A DNA stretch of 6,478 bases from Proteiniphilum sp. UBA1403 (GCA_002305715.1 DBQD01000016.1:36128-42605), one strand, 5' to 3'. Positions 1 through 6,478 are shown, numbered from the stretch's first letter. Notes: generated by a model from the letters alone, not told the origin. Made by a program: numbers and translations.

Positions 1-2757
1 ATCGATTCTTTATCTGTTGCTTTAACGACCGACTCTTTGCAGCAAGCTCTTCTTGCTGATTCACTTTCCATCTTACCAAAAGATTCACTTACCCTTACTC
101 AGGACTCACTTACCCTTGCTAGTCGAGACAGCTTGGCAGTTCGTCAACAACAGGATAGTCTGTCGATGGAAGATCAGACACTTAAAGCCGCTGTATTCTA
201 CACGGCAAAAGACTCCATTATTTTTACCAACGACAACATGGGCTATCTCTATGGTGATGCCGACATCAAATACGGCGAACTGTCTATCAAAGGTGAAAAC
301 ATCACCATGGACATGGACAGCAGCATCATCGCCGCCACTTTTGGAGTCGATTCTCTTGGTAAGGAGTATGGTCTTCCTGTCTTTTCAGAGGGCAGCACTG
401 AATATGAGATGAAAAAGGTGCGATATAACTTTAAAACACGCAAAGCATTTATAAACCAAGTTGTCACACAACAGGGTGAAGGCAACATCGTTGCTAAAGA
501 GGCAAAGATGAACGCAGACCGCTCTTTCTATATGCGAAATGCGAAGTACACCACCTGTGACCAGCACGACCACCCTCACTTTTATCTGAACCTTTCGAAG
601 GCAAAAGTTCGTCCCGAAAAGGATGTGGTAACCGGCCCTGCATGGCTTGTGGTAGCCGATGTGCCACTGTTTCCGGTGGTATTGCCTTTCGCCTTTTTCC
701 CATTCACTAAAACCTACTCCTCCGGTATCATCATGCCTAGTTATGGAGATGAAATGACACGTGGTTTCTATCTTCAGAATGGTGGTTACTATTTTGCCAT
801 AAACGATTATGTCGATCTCGCTGTAACGGGTGAGATTTATACAAAAGGATCTTGGGGTGCCGGTGCCCGTTCAAACTATCGCAAACGCTACAAATATTCT
901 GGTAATTTTAACTTCTACTATTTAAGTACGGTAACGGGAGAGAAGGAATTGAAAGATGTGGCTCCTGAAGCCTATTCAGTAGCAAAAGACATACGTGTCA
1001 CATGGACCCATTCACAGGACCCAAAAGCCAACACATTCCGTACACTTTCAGCAAGTGTGAACTTCTCAACAAGCCGTAACAATCATCACGACTTGAGTCG
1101 CCTATACCAACGTGAGGCTTCAAACAACACCAAAAGCTCGAGTGTAAACATTACACAGCGTTTCCCGGACTCCCCTTGGAGCTTGTCGGCAACCATGAAC
1201 ATCAACCAAGTATCGCGTGACTCGACCATTGCAGCCACACTACCCAATATATCTCTCAACATGAGCCGCATTTATCCTTTCAAACGGAAAGAGATGGTCG
1301 GTAGTGAACGTTGGTATGAGAAGATCTCAATGAGCTACTCCGGTGAGTTTCGCAACTCCATCACCTCCAAAGAAGATAAAGTTCTGAAAGCGAACATTGT
1401 GAGAGATTGGAGCAACGGCATGCGCCACAGTATCCCTATTAGCGCCACCTTTAGCCTTTTCGACTTTATACAGTTATCACCCTCATTCAATTACAATGAA
1501 CGTTGGTACACTGGTGCTTATAAGGAGGCTTGGGATCCTATTGCAAAAAGAAACGTCCGTGTGGATACAGTTTATGGCTTTAATCGCGTTTACGATTACA
1601 CCGCATCTATCAGTGCTCAGACAAAATTATACGGGATGTTCACCCCTTGGAAAGTTTTCGGTAACAAAGTGCAGGCTATACGACATGTCTTCTCTCCAAG
1701 TATCAGCTTGAACTACAAACCGGATTTTGGTGATCCTAGATACAATTTTTATGAAACTTACTCCTATAAGAACGAATATGGTGAAGATGTTGAGTATACA
1801 TATTCTCCTTACGCATCCATGATGTTCGGAACAGCCCCCAAAGGTCAAAGTGGTAGTATCGGTTTCGACTTCAAGAACAACCTTGAGATGAAGGTTCGTA
1901 CCGACAAAGACTCTACCGGTGTACGTAAAGTCAGTCTGATTGACGACTTGGGTATCAACTTCAATTACAACATGATGGCCGACTCCATGAAGTGGAGTAC
2001 CATCAATTCCAATATCCGTTTAAAATTTTCCAAAACGTATACCCTCAGCTTGAATGCTACATGGGATCCATATATTTATCAGCTCGATCAAAACGGGAAT
2101 CCACGCCAAGTGGATAAACTTAGAATCCTCAACGGTAAGGGTTTTGGGAAATTGATGAATACCGGTACCTCCTTCTCTTATTCGTTGAATCAGGAAACCT
2201 TGAAGAAATTATTCTCTCGCAAGGAAAAGGATGATGACGACAGTGATGATAATAATGCGAACAATTCTGGCAACGACCTTCCTGACGATGGTACCATCGG
2301 TGTAAATCCGTATGAAAAACGACAAAGGAATAATCAACAGCAGAGTGAGAGTCAGCCAACAGGAGAGTTTGACAGCGATGGTTATCTCAACAATGCCGTA
2401 AATTGGAATATCTCATTCAATTATTCACTTCGATACGGATATGGAGAGTTCGACAAGGAGCGGATGGAATATAAGGGAAAACTGACACACAATTTCGGAT
2501 TGAACGGATCCCTACAACCAACCAAGAATTGGAACTTCACATTCAATACCGATTACAATTTTGATTTGAAGAAATTTACCAATATAAACTGTACAATCAC
2601 CCGAAATCTACACTGCTGGAGTATGTCGGCCAGCTTCATCCCTATAGGGCCTTATAAATCCTATAATTTTAGCATCCGTGCTGTATCATCATTGCTACAA
2701 GACTTGAAGTATGAGCAGCGCAACTCTCCATACGACCGTGGCTCGGATTGGTATTAA
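1..2757 (+). CDS. lptD: LPS-assembly outer-membrane protein LptD, Bacteroidota type (5' end outside window)
   Basis: LptD, with the lipoprotein LptE, forms the outer-membrane translocon that receives lipopolysaccharide or lipooligosaccharide from the periplasmic Lpt bridge and inserts it in the outer leaflet. The frame is open from base 1 (918 codons to TAA), so the signal peptide and start lie upstream; the TTG at 37 is an internal Leu codon in a DSL repeat, not a start. Order seen: DSL-rich linker (about 1-170); periplasmic jellyroll-like domain (about 180-650, including YGDADIKYGELSIKGENI); the LptD signature at the plug/barrel junction (about 658-753: DVPL, LPFAFFP, SSGIIMPSYGDE), which parallels the FP..SGFL.PS.G region of proteobacterial LptD; then a long beta-barrel of alternating aromatic/polar strands, interrupted by an Asp/Asn-rich loop near 2218-2380. 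Only three Cys are visible (556, 2590, 2614). Its stop overlaps that of convergent rarA. Family call is secure; the LPS role is inferred from homology. Confidence 0.93.
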   Translation: MDSLSVALTTDSLQQALLADSLSILPKDSLTLTQDSLTLASRDSLAVRQQQDSLSMEDQTLKAAVFYTAKDSIIFTNDNMGYLYGDADIKYGELSIKGENITMDMDSSIIAATFGVDSLGKEYGLPVFSEGSTEYEMKKVRYNFKTRKAFINQVVTQQGEGNIVAKEAKMNADRSFYMRNAKYTTCDQHDHPHFYLNLSKAKVRPEKDVVTGPAWLVVADVPLFPVVLPFAFFPFTKTYSSGIIMPSYGDEMTRGFYLQNGGYYFAINDYVDLAVTGEIYTKGSWGAGARSNYRKRYKYSGNFNFYYLSTVTGEKELKDVAPEAYSVAKDIRVTWTHSQDPKANTFRTLSASVNFSTSRNNHHDLSRLYQREASNNTKSSSVNITQRFPDSPWSLSATMNINQVSRDSTIAATLPNISLNMSRIYPFKRKEMVGSERWYEKISMSYSGEFRNSITSKEDKVLKANIVRDWSNGMRHSIPISATFSLFDFIQLSPSFNYNERWYTGAYKEAWDPIAKRNVRVDTVYGFNRVYDYTASISAQTKLYGMFTPWKVFGNKVQAIRHVFSPSISLNYKPDFGDPRYNFYETYSYKNEYGEDVEYTYSPYASMMFGTAPKGQSGSIGFDFKNNLEMKVRTDKDSTGVRKVSLIDDLGINFNYNMMADSMKWSTINSNIRLKFSKTYTLSLNATWDPYIYQLDQNGNPRQVDKLRILNGKGFGKLMNTGTSFSYSLNQETLKKLFSRKEKDDDDSDDNNANNSGNDLPDDGTIGVNPYEKRQRNNQQQSESQPTGEFDSDGYLNNAVNWNISFNYSLRYGYGEFDKERMEYKGKLTHNFGLNGSLQPTKNWNFTFNTDYNFDLKKFTNINCTITRNLHCWSMSASFIPIGPYKSYNFSIRAVSSLLQDLKYEQRNSPYDRGSDWY
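4..162 (+). repeat. DSL-motif repeats in the N-terminal linker of LptD
   Basis: Seven in-frame Asp-Ser-Leu triplets begin at 4, 31, 58, 82, 103, 127 and 154, spaced 7 to 9 codons apart. At DNA level the best pair is a 21-bp tandem unit (82-102 and 103-123, 16 of 21 bases identical). The DSL codons vary (gattct/gactct/gattca/gacagc/gatagt), so the peptide pattern is kept while most of the DNA has diverged. The stretch precedes the folded jellyroll domain and is probably a flexible periplasmic linker. The array may continue upstream of the window. Confidence 0.75.
2218..2380 (+). other. Asp/Asn/Gln-rich low-complexity insert in the LptD barrel
   Basis: Within lptD, about 54 codons encode a strongly hydrophilic segment: a basic start (RKEK), DDDDSDD at 2230-2250, Asn/Gly/Asp-rich sequence, then NNQQQSESQ before the next predicted strand (WNISFNYSLRYGYG, from about 2404). 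It has no aromatic beta-strand pattern, so it is probably a long disordered loop, surface-exposed or periplasmic depending on barrel topology. The Asp cluster could bind divalent cations, but nothing shows this. Confidence 0.6.
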
Positions 2758-4016
2758 TGCCCCCAGAGTTTTTTCATTAACTCATTCATCTTAGCCTCGG
2801 CAGAATTGGATTGTGCCTCCCAAAAACGACAATTTTTCAACTCCATGGGGAGATAATCCTGCTTAACAAAATTATTGTCGTAATCATGCGCATATTTATA
2901 CTCCTTCCCGTATTCGAGTTCTTTCATCAATGAAGTTGGTGCATTGCGCAGATGCAGTGGTACCGGCAGATTACCTGTCTGCTCTACTTTTGCAATGGCC
3001 GCATCAATGGCCAGATAGGCAGAGTTACTCTTAGGTGATGTAGCCAGATAAATCGTTGTTTCGGCCAATACAATGCGTCCCTCCGGCCAACCAATCTTCT
3101 GGAGTGTATCGAAGCAAGCATTAGCAAGTAACAATGCATTAGGATTTGCAAGACCAATATCCTCTGCTGCAGAAATTACAAGCCTACGAGCAATAAACTT
3201 AGGATCTTCTCCCCCGGCAACCATTCTAGCCAACCAATAGATAGCCGCATCGGGATCACTGCCCCGGATCGACTTGATGAAGGCAGAGATGATATCGTAA
3301 TGCATTTCACCCTCTTTGTCATAGGCCGCCGGATTCTCCTGCAGACGTTCGGTCACCAGTTGATCGGTTATCACTATCTTTCCATCACCGCCGGCCTGAA
3401 CCAAAAGATCCATGATGTTTAGTAACTTACGGGCATCACCTCCCGAGAATCGGAACAATGCACTAGTTTCCTTCAGATCAATTTCTTTCTCTTTCAGAAT
3501 CAGATCTTCTGTCAAAGCGCGCAGCAACAACTCCTCCAGATCTTTCTTCTCGAGCGATTTTAATACATACACTTGACAACGCGACAACAAAGGTCGTATG
3601 ACTTCAAAAGAGGGGTTTTCTGTGGTAGCTCCAATAAGAGTCACCGTTCCGGTCTCTACTGCATTCAGAAGTGAATCCTGTTGTGATTTGCTGAAACGAT
3701 GTATTTCATCAATAAAAAGAATTGGAGCAGCATTATTGAAAAAGCGGTTGCTCTTTGCTTTTTCAATCACCTCTCTCACATCCTTTACTCCTGAATTAAT
3801 GGCACTCAGTTTATAGAAATGGGTATTAACTGTATTTGAGATAATATGGGCAAGTGTTGTCTTCCCCACTCCTGGTGGCCCCCAGAAAATGATAGAGGGG
3901 ATCCTCCCTGCATCAATCATCCTACGTAAAACAGCTCCCTTCCCAACGAGGTGCTTTTGTCCAATAAACTCATCGAGATTTTGTGGTCTGAGGCGTTCTG
4001 CTAAGGGGGCACTCAT
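2754..4016 (-). CDS. rarA: Replication-associated recombination protein A, RarA/MgsA-family AAA+ ATPase
   Basis: A cytoplasmic AAA+ ATPase of the RarA (MgsA; eukaryotic WRNIP1/Mgs1) family, which is related to clamp-loader subunits, acts at stalled or gapped replication forks and interacts with SSB and DNA ends. The 420-residue product is close to family length and looks intact. Visible motifs: N-terminal SAPLAERLRP and FIGQKHLVG (residues 2-25); Walker A GPPGVGKTT (46-54); Walker B ILFIDEIHR (99-107); sensor 1 GATTENPS (129-136); arginine finger in RPLLSRC (R145); sensor 2 GGDARK (192-197, R196). The C-terminal tetramerisation region follows, with HYDIISAFIKSIRGSDPDAA (239-258), ARRLVISAAEDIGLANP (276-292) and LPVPLHLRNAP (350-360). 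The ATG at 4016 starts right before the conserved N-terminal motif, so the start is well supported. A -7-like element lies 46 bp upstream. It converges on lptD with a 4-bp stop-codon overlap. Confidence 0.96.
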   Translation of the reverse strand: MSAPLAERLRPQNLDEFIGQKHLVGKGAVLRRMIDAGRIPSIIFWGPPGVGKTTLAHIISNTVNTHFYKLSAINSGVKDVREVIEKAKSNRFFNNAAPILFIDEIHRFSKSQQDSLLNAVETGTVTLIGATTENPSFEVIRPLLSRCQVYVLKSLEKKDLEELLLRALTEDLILKEKEIDLKETSALFRFSGGDARKLLNIMDLLVQAGGDGKIVITDQLVTERLQENPAAYDKEGEMHYDIISAFIKSIRGSDPDAAIYWLARMVAGGEDPKFIARRLVISAAEDIGLANPNALLLANACFDTLQKIGWPEGRIVLAETTIYLATSPKSNSAYLAIDAAIAKVEQTGNLPVPLHLRNAPTSLMKELEYGKEYKYAHDYDNNFVKQDYLPMELKNCRFWEAQSNSAEAKMNELMKKLWGH

Positions 4017-4061
4017 ATTATTGTAAACTGTTAAAAGAAAAACTGACTCATAAACTATCTA

Positions 4062-4069
4062 CAAATATA
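4062..4069 (-). promoter_or_regulatory. Bacteroidota-type -7 promoter element for rarA
   Basis: On the minus strand this reads TATATTTG, a full match to the Bacteroides -7 consensus TAnnTTTG. It would start transcription near 4055-4058 and give a leader of roughly 40 nt before the rarA ATG. The -33 TTTG element is not well placed: the nearest TTTG (complement of 4095-4098) has a 25-bp spacer instead of about 19-21. The call rests on the -7 match and its position. Confidence 0.5.
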
Positions 4070-4080
4070 GGTAATTTTAC

Positions 4081-4088
4081 TAACTTTG
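4081..4088 (+). promoter_or_regulatory. Bacteroidota-type -7 promoter element for the transporter/acyltransferase pair
   Basis: The plus strand reads TAACTTTG, a full match to TAnnTTTG, 23 bp upstream of the ATG at 4112. Transcription would start near 4093-4097, leaving a leader of about 15-20 nt, which favours ATG 4112 over the in-frame ATG at 4148 only weakly. No recognisable -33 TTTG lies 19-21 bp upstream. No TAnnTTTG element is present in the 27-bp gap before the acyltransferase, so this may be the promoter for both genes. Confidence 0.55.
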
Positions 4089-4111
4089 CCGCTTCAAAAT
4101 CAATCAGTCAC

Positions 4112-5077
4112 ATGGAATTTTACCCCCTACTATCCCTTTTCGGGAACATGGATCAACTTGATCAAGTGAAACTAAACTTCAATCAGGAAAGCGTGAACAT
4201 GATGAATTTTGCAATTGCTTTCATTATGTTTGGTGTGGCTTTAAGCATCAGACCTGAACACTTCAAATCAGTTTTCATCCACCCCAAACCGGTACTACTT
4301 GGTGTAATTTCACAATATATTGCCCTACCGGCCCTCACCTATTTACTTGTGTTGATCATCCATCCTTCCACACCTGTGGCAATGGGAATGATCCTCGTGG
4401 CAGCCTGTCCCGGAGGGAATGTTTCCAATCTCATCTCCTCCCTTTCGAAGTCGAATATCACCCTATCGGTTAGTCTCACTACCCTAACCACGGTATTGAG
4501 TCTAATAATGACACCACTAAACTTTGCTTTTTGGGGAAGCCTTTATGCGAAGCACTCTCCTCTATTGGTCCCTATCTCCATTGATCCGGTAGAAATGTTT
4601 CGTACTGTATTTCTTATTTTAGGAATCCCTGTCGTGTTGGGTATGTTTATCGGCATGAAGTATCCCAAGTTTGCCAAGAGAATGGATAAAACCATCCAGA
4701 TGGCCTCTGTGATCTTTTTTATTGGATTCATTGTCGCTGCACTTGCCGGAAACTTTCACATATTTCTGGACTATATTCATCTAATTTTTTTACTGGTATT
4801 ACTTCACAATGGGTTGGCTTTCCTAAGTGGTTATTTCTTACCTAAAATCTTCAAAGTAAGTGAGAGAGAGTGCAGAACTATATCCATTGAAACAGGAATT
4901 CAAAACTCTGGACTTGGACTCGCATTAATCTTCAATCCACGAATCTTCCCCCCAGAACTACAGTTAGGTGGTATGGCAATGGTTGCTGCCTGGTGGGGTA
5001 TCTGGCATATAATAGCCGGATTAATACTAGCATATTACTGGAGAAAACGTCCGCTGGAAGTACCCATTAATGGATAA
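4112..5077 (+). CDS. Sodium-dependent transporter of the bile acid:sodium symporter (BASS) family
   Basis: An inner-membrane secondary transporter of the BASS/SBF family, using the sodium gradient to import an organic anion. The 321 residues are typical length, with about nine to ten hydrophobic segments (roughly 31-47, 60-82, 88-99, 118-138, 163-182, 196-214, 221-241, 262-276, 285-309). The two unwound crossing-helix motifs are present: ACPGGNVSN (98-106) and SIETGIQNSGLGLAL (258-272). Aligned by eye to the Neisseria homologue ASBT-NM, the sodium-binding residues are all kept: Q68, S105, N106, S119, T123, E260 and Q264; N265, near the substrate pocket, is also kept. It is therefore probably active. 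Substrate cannot be read from sequence: family members carry bile acids, pantoate, pyruvate and other organic anions. It diverges from rarA across 95 bp and is followed 27 bp later by the acyltransferase. An alternative start at 4148 would lose only 12 residues before the first helix. Confidence 0.92.
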   Translation: MEFYPLLSLFGNMDQLDQVKLNFNQESVNMMNFAIAFIMFGVALSIRPEHFKSVFIHPKPVLLGVISQYIALPALTYLLVLIIHPSTPVAMGMILVAACPGGNVSNLISSLSKSNITLSVSLTTLTTVLSLIMTPLNFAFWGSLYAKHSPLLVPISIDPVEMFRTVFLILGIPVVLGMFIGMKYPKFAKRMDKTIQMASVIFFIGFIVAALAGNFHIFLDYIHLIFLLVLLHNGLAFLSGYFLPKIFKVSERECRTISIETGIQNSGLGLALIFNPRIFPPELQLGGMAMVAAWWGIWHIIAGLILAYYWRKRPLEVPING

Positions 5078-5104
5078 TAAAATAGATTCAAAAAGCTACA
5101 CAAT

Positions 5105-6421
5105 ATGCTTTACCGATACGACTTTCGATATGCTCTGGCAAAAATTCCAGTCAAAACAGCCCTAAGGCTCAATTTCAGGAAACTGGTCTTTACCGGAAGA
5201 AAAGAAAATGTCTCAAAGAGTCGACCTATCATTTTTGCTCCCAATCACAGAAATGCACTGATCGATGCACTGATGTTGGTTTATGCTGGTTATTCCTTTA
5301 AGCAGGTTGTTTTTCTTGCTCGAGCTGACATCTTCAAGCAAAAGATAATCGCCTGGATATTGCGAGGAATGCGCATTATTCCAGTTTTCAGAATACGCGA
5401 TGGAAAGGATAATCTGGAAAAAAATAAGGATATTTTTGATACAGCTGCCCGAATCCTTCAAAAAGGCAACCCCATTGCTCTTTTTCCGGAGGCAAAGCAC
5501 AACCCCAAGCAGTCGCTTCTACCCATTCAAAAAGCGGTCCCTCGTATTGTGCTGCCTACCGAAGCCTCTCAAGCTTTTGAACTAAACAGCCAGATTGTTC
5601 CGGTATCAATATATTACCGCGACATTTTTGGTTTCCTATCGGATGCCTATGTCACCTTTGGCACACCAATTGAAGTCTCTAAGTACAAGACAATCTATGA
5701 CGAGAACCCCAGTTTGGCAACCAATCAGCTACGGCAAGAATTGGAGAAAAGCCTAAAATCGTTGGTTGTGGATATTTGGAACGATGAATATTACACTGAA
5801 TATTGTCATGCCATCGACTGGAATGGCGACATGATAGCAAAAGAGAAATTTCTCAACAGAAAAGATGCATTCAACCTCTCATCCCTACATATTGTGAGAA
5901 GCTTGGACGAACTCTTTGAGAATAACCGGTCTGCATTCGATACGCTGATAACCAACTTCCAAAAAGCTTACTCCATTTTACAGACACATGGTCTCAACGC
6001 AAAAGATCGTCTGAGGAGCACATCCAGTAAGTTGAATATTATCACCCGATATTTTACGCTCGCTCTATCATCACCGTTGATGTTGCTTGGATTTCTGAAT
6101 GGGATCTTCCCCATACTTATCAATAAGAAGTTGCTAAGTCTCTTCAAGGATAATCAATTTATCTCTTCTGTGAGATATATTTCCGGTCTGTTCTTTGTAC
6201 CTATATTCGATGTAATTCAATCGCTACTTTTAGGCACAATTACCCATAACTGGCTCCTAGCGTTGGTATATTTTCTGTTAATGCCAGCGACTTTCTATTT
6301 TGCGTTATATTGGCGTAAGTGGAGTAAACAGCTGCGTAGAGACCACAAGGTTGCTCAATTTAGGAATAAATATCCCCAGGAATGGGAAGAGCTCATCAAG
6401 TTGATTACTCTCCCTAGCTAA
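5105..6421 (+). CDS. Membrane-bound glycerolipid (lysophospholipid/glycerol-phosphate) acyltransferase, PlsC superfamily
   Basis: An acyltransferase of the LPLAT (PlsC) superfamily, expected to transfer a fatty acyl group to a glycerol-phosphate, lysophosphatidate or similar acceptor at the cytoplasmic membrane. Motif I is NHRNALID (47-54), where His48 and Asp54 are five residues apart instead of the usual four. Motif II region: ARADIF (72-77) and RIIPVFRIRDG (90-100). Motif III: LFPEAKHN (126-133), with Ala replacing the usual Gly of FPEG. Motif IV: IVPVSIYY (164-171). The H-x5-D spacing recalls yeast Gpt2/Sct1 and related uncharacterised bacterial proteins rather than classical PlsC. At 438 residues it is much longer than PlsC (about 240): a middle region (about 195-310) of unknown role precedes three hydrophobic segments (about 317-339, 359-379, 383-403) and a basic tail. 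The ATG at 5105 lies 27 bp after the transporter stop with no own promoter seen, so co-transcription is likely. The exact acceptor is unknown. Confidence 0.88.
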   Translation: MLYRYDFRYALAKIPVKTALRLNFRKLVFTGRKENVSKSRPIIFAPNHRNALIDALMLVYAGYSFKQVVFLARADIFKQKIIAWILRGMRIIPVFRIRDGKDNLEKNKDIFDTAARILQKGNPIALFPEAKHNPKQSLLPIQKAVPRIVLPTEASQAFELNSQIVPVSIYYRDIFGFLSDAYVTFGTPIEVSKYKTIYDENPSLATNQLRQELEKSLKSLVVDIWNDEYYTEYCHAIDWNGDMIAKEKFLNRKDAFNLSSLHIVRSLDELFENNRSAFDTLITNFQKAYSILQTHGLNAKDRLRSTSSKLNIITRYFTLALSSPLMLLGFLNGIFPILINKKLLSLFKDNQFISSVRYISGLFFVPIFDVIQSLLLGTITHNWLLALVYFLLMPATFYFALYWRKWSKQLRRDHKVAQFRNKYPQEWEELIKLITLPS

Positions 6422-6446
6422 CTGTAATCATTTCTAATACGACTAT

Positions 6447-6478
6447 ATAAAAAGAAAGGGGCTGTCTCAAAAGATTGA
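6447..6478. terminator. Left half of a hairpin, probable bidirectional terminator cut by the window edge
   Basis: After the acyltransferase stop comes an A-rich tract (6447-6457), then GGGGCTGTCTCAA (6458-6470), AAGA, and TTGA at the last four bases. TCAA (6467-6470) pairs with TTGA (6475-6478) around a 4-nt AAGA loop, so the last bases already turn back into a stem. If the next bases read GACAGCCCC followed by T's, this would be a 13-bp GC-rich stem flanked by A and T tracts, the form of a bidirectional intrinsic terminator. An insertion-sequence terminal repeat is an alternative. Only half is visible. Confidence 0.5.

Noticed and set aside
37..39. TTG as the start codon of lptD
   Set aside because: The frame is open back to base 1 with the same DSL repeat pattern before and after it, and no signal peptide follows. 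It is an internal Leu codon; the true start is upstream of the window.
2742..2774. Possible terminator at the lptD/rarA junction (GGTA-TTAA-TGCC followed by a T6 run)
   Set aside because: The stem is only 4 bp with one G-T wobble and sits 8 bases from the T run, which belongs to rarA coding sequence. It is too weak to call.
3598..3816. Open frame of 72 codons on the plus strand inside rarA
   Set aside because: It lies opposite the conserved Walker B and sensor 1 coding sequence of rarA, shows no recognisable domain and has no promoter; it is a shadow frame. The same applies to the other short frames opposite or within lptD, the transporter and the acyltransferase.
4042..4108. ACTGA (4042-4046) and TCAGT (4104-4108) as an inverted operator in the divergent region
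   Set aside because: Only five base pairs separated by 57 bases; expected by chance.
6435..6449. TAATACGACTATATA, resembling the T7 RNA polymerase promoter
   Set aside because: It shares TAATACGACT but lacks two bases before TATA and has no G start. No phage genes are nearby, and the match was noticed after the fact, so chance is the simplest explanation.
1..6478. A new defence, mobile or biosynthetic system in the window
   Set aside because: All four long genes belong to recognisable housekeeping or transport families with intact motifs, and no unexplained stretch exceeds 100 bases. Nothing supports a new system here.

Overview
The window looks like ordinary chromosomal core sequence from a member of the Bacteroidota, probably order Bacteroidales. 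Three things point there: a long LptD of the Bacteroidota type with a DSL-rich N-terminal linker, promoter-like TAnnTTTG (-7) elements upstream of start codons, and no clear Shine-Dalgarno sequences. Genus cannot be fixed from the sequence alone. Coding density is very high: four protein genes fill almost everything, and no RNA gene, CRISPR array, complete insertion sequence or phage module was seen.

Layout. (1) Bases 1-2757, plus strand: the 3' part of lptD, the outer-membrane LPS (lipooligosaccharide) translocon. It is open at the first base, so its signal peptide and true start lie upstream of the window. (2) Bases 2754-4016, minus strand: rarA (mgsA family), a complete AAA+ ATPase acting at stalled replication forks. 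It converges on lptD and the two stop codons share the palindrome TTAA. (3) Bases 4017-4111: a 95-bp divergent intergenic region with one -7-like element facing each way. (4) Bases 4112-5077, plus strand: a sodium-coupled transporter of the bile acid:sodium symporter (BASS) family with all expected sodium-site residues. (5) Bases 5105-6421, plus strand: a membrane glycerolipid acyltransferase of the kind related to yeast Gpt2/Sct1, 27 bp downstream of the transporter and probably co-transcribed with it. (6) Bases 6422-6478: a short 3' flank ending inside what looks like the first arm of a strong hairpin, either a bidirectional terminator or the end of a mobile element, cut by the window edge.

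Functional picture. Two genes concern the envelope (LptD in outer-membrane assembly, the acyltransferase in membrane lipid synthesis), one is a small-molecule transporter, and one is genome maintenance. Nothing ties them into a single new system, and I found no convincing evidence for one. The points most worth a second look are the overlapping divergent promoters, the cysteine/histidine pattern and low-complexity segments of LptD, the H-x5-D acyltransferase paired with the transporter, and the truncated hairpin at the right edge.
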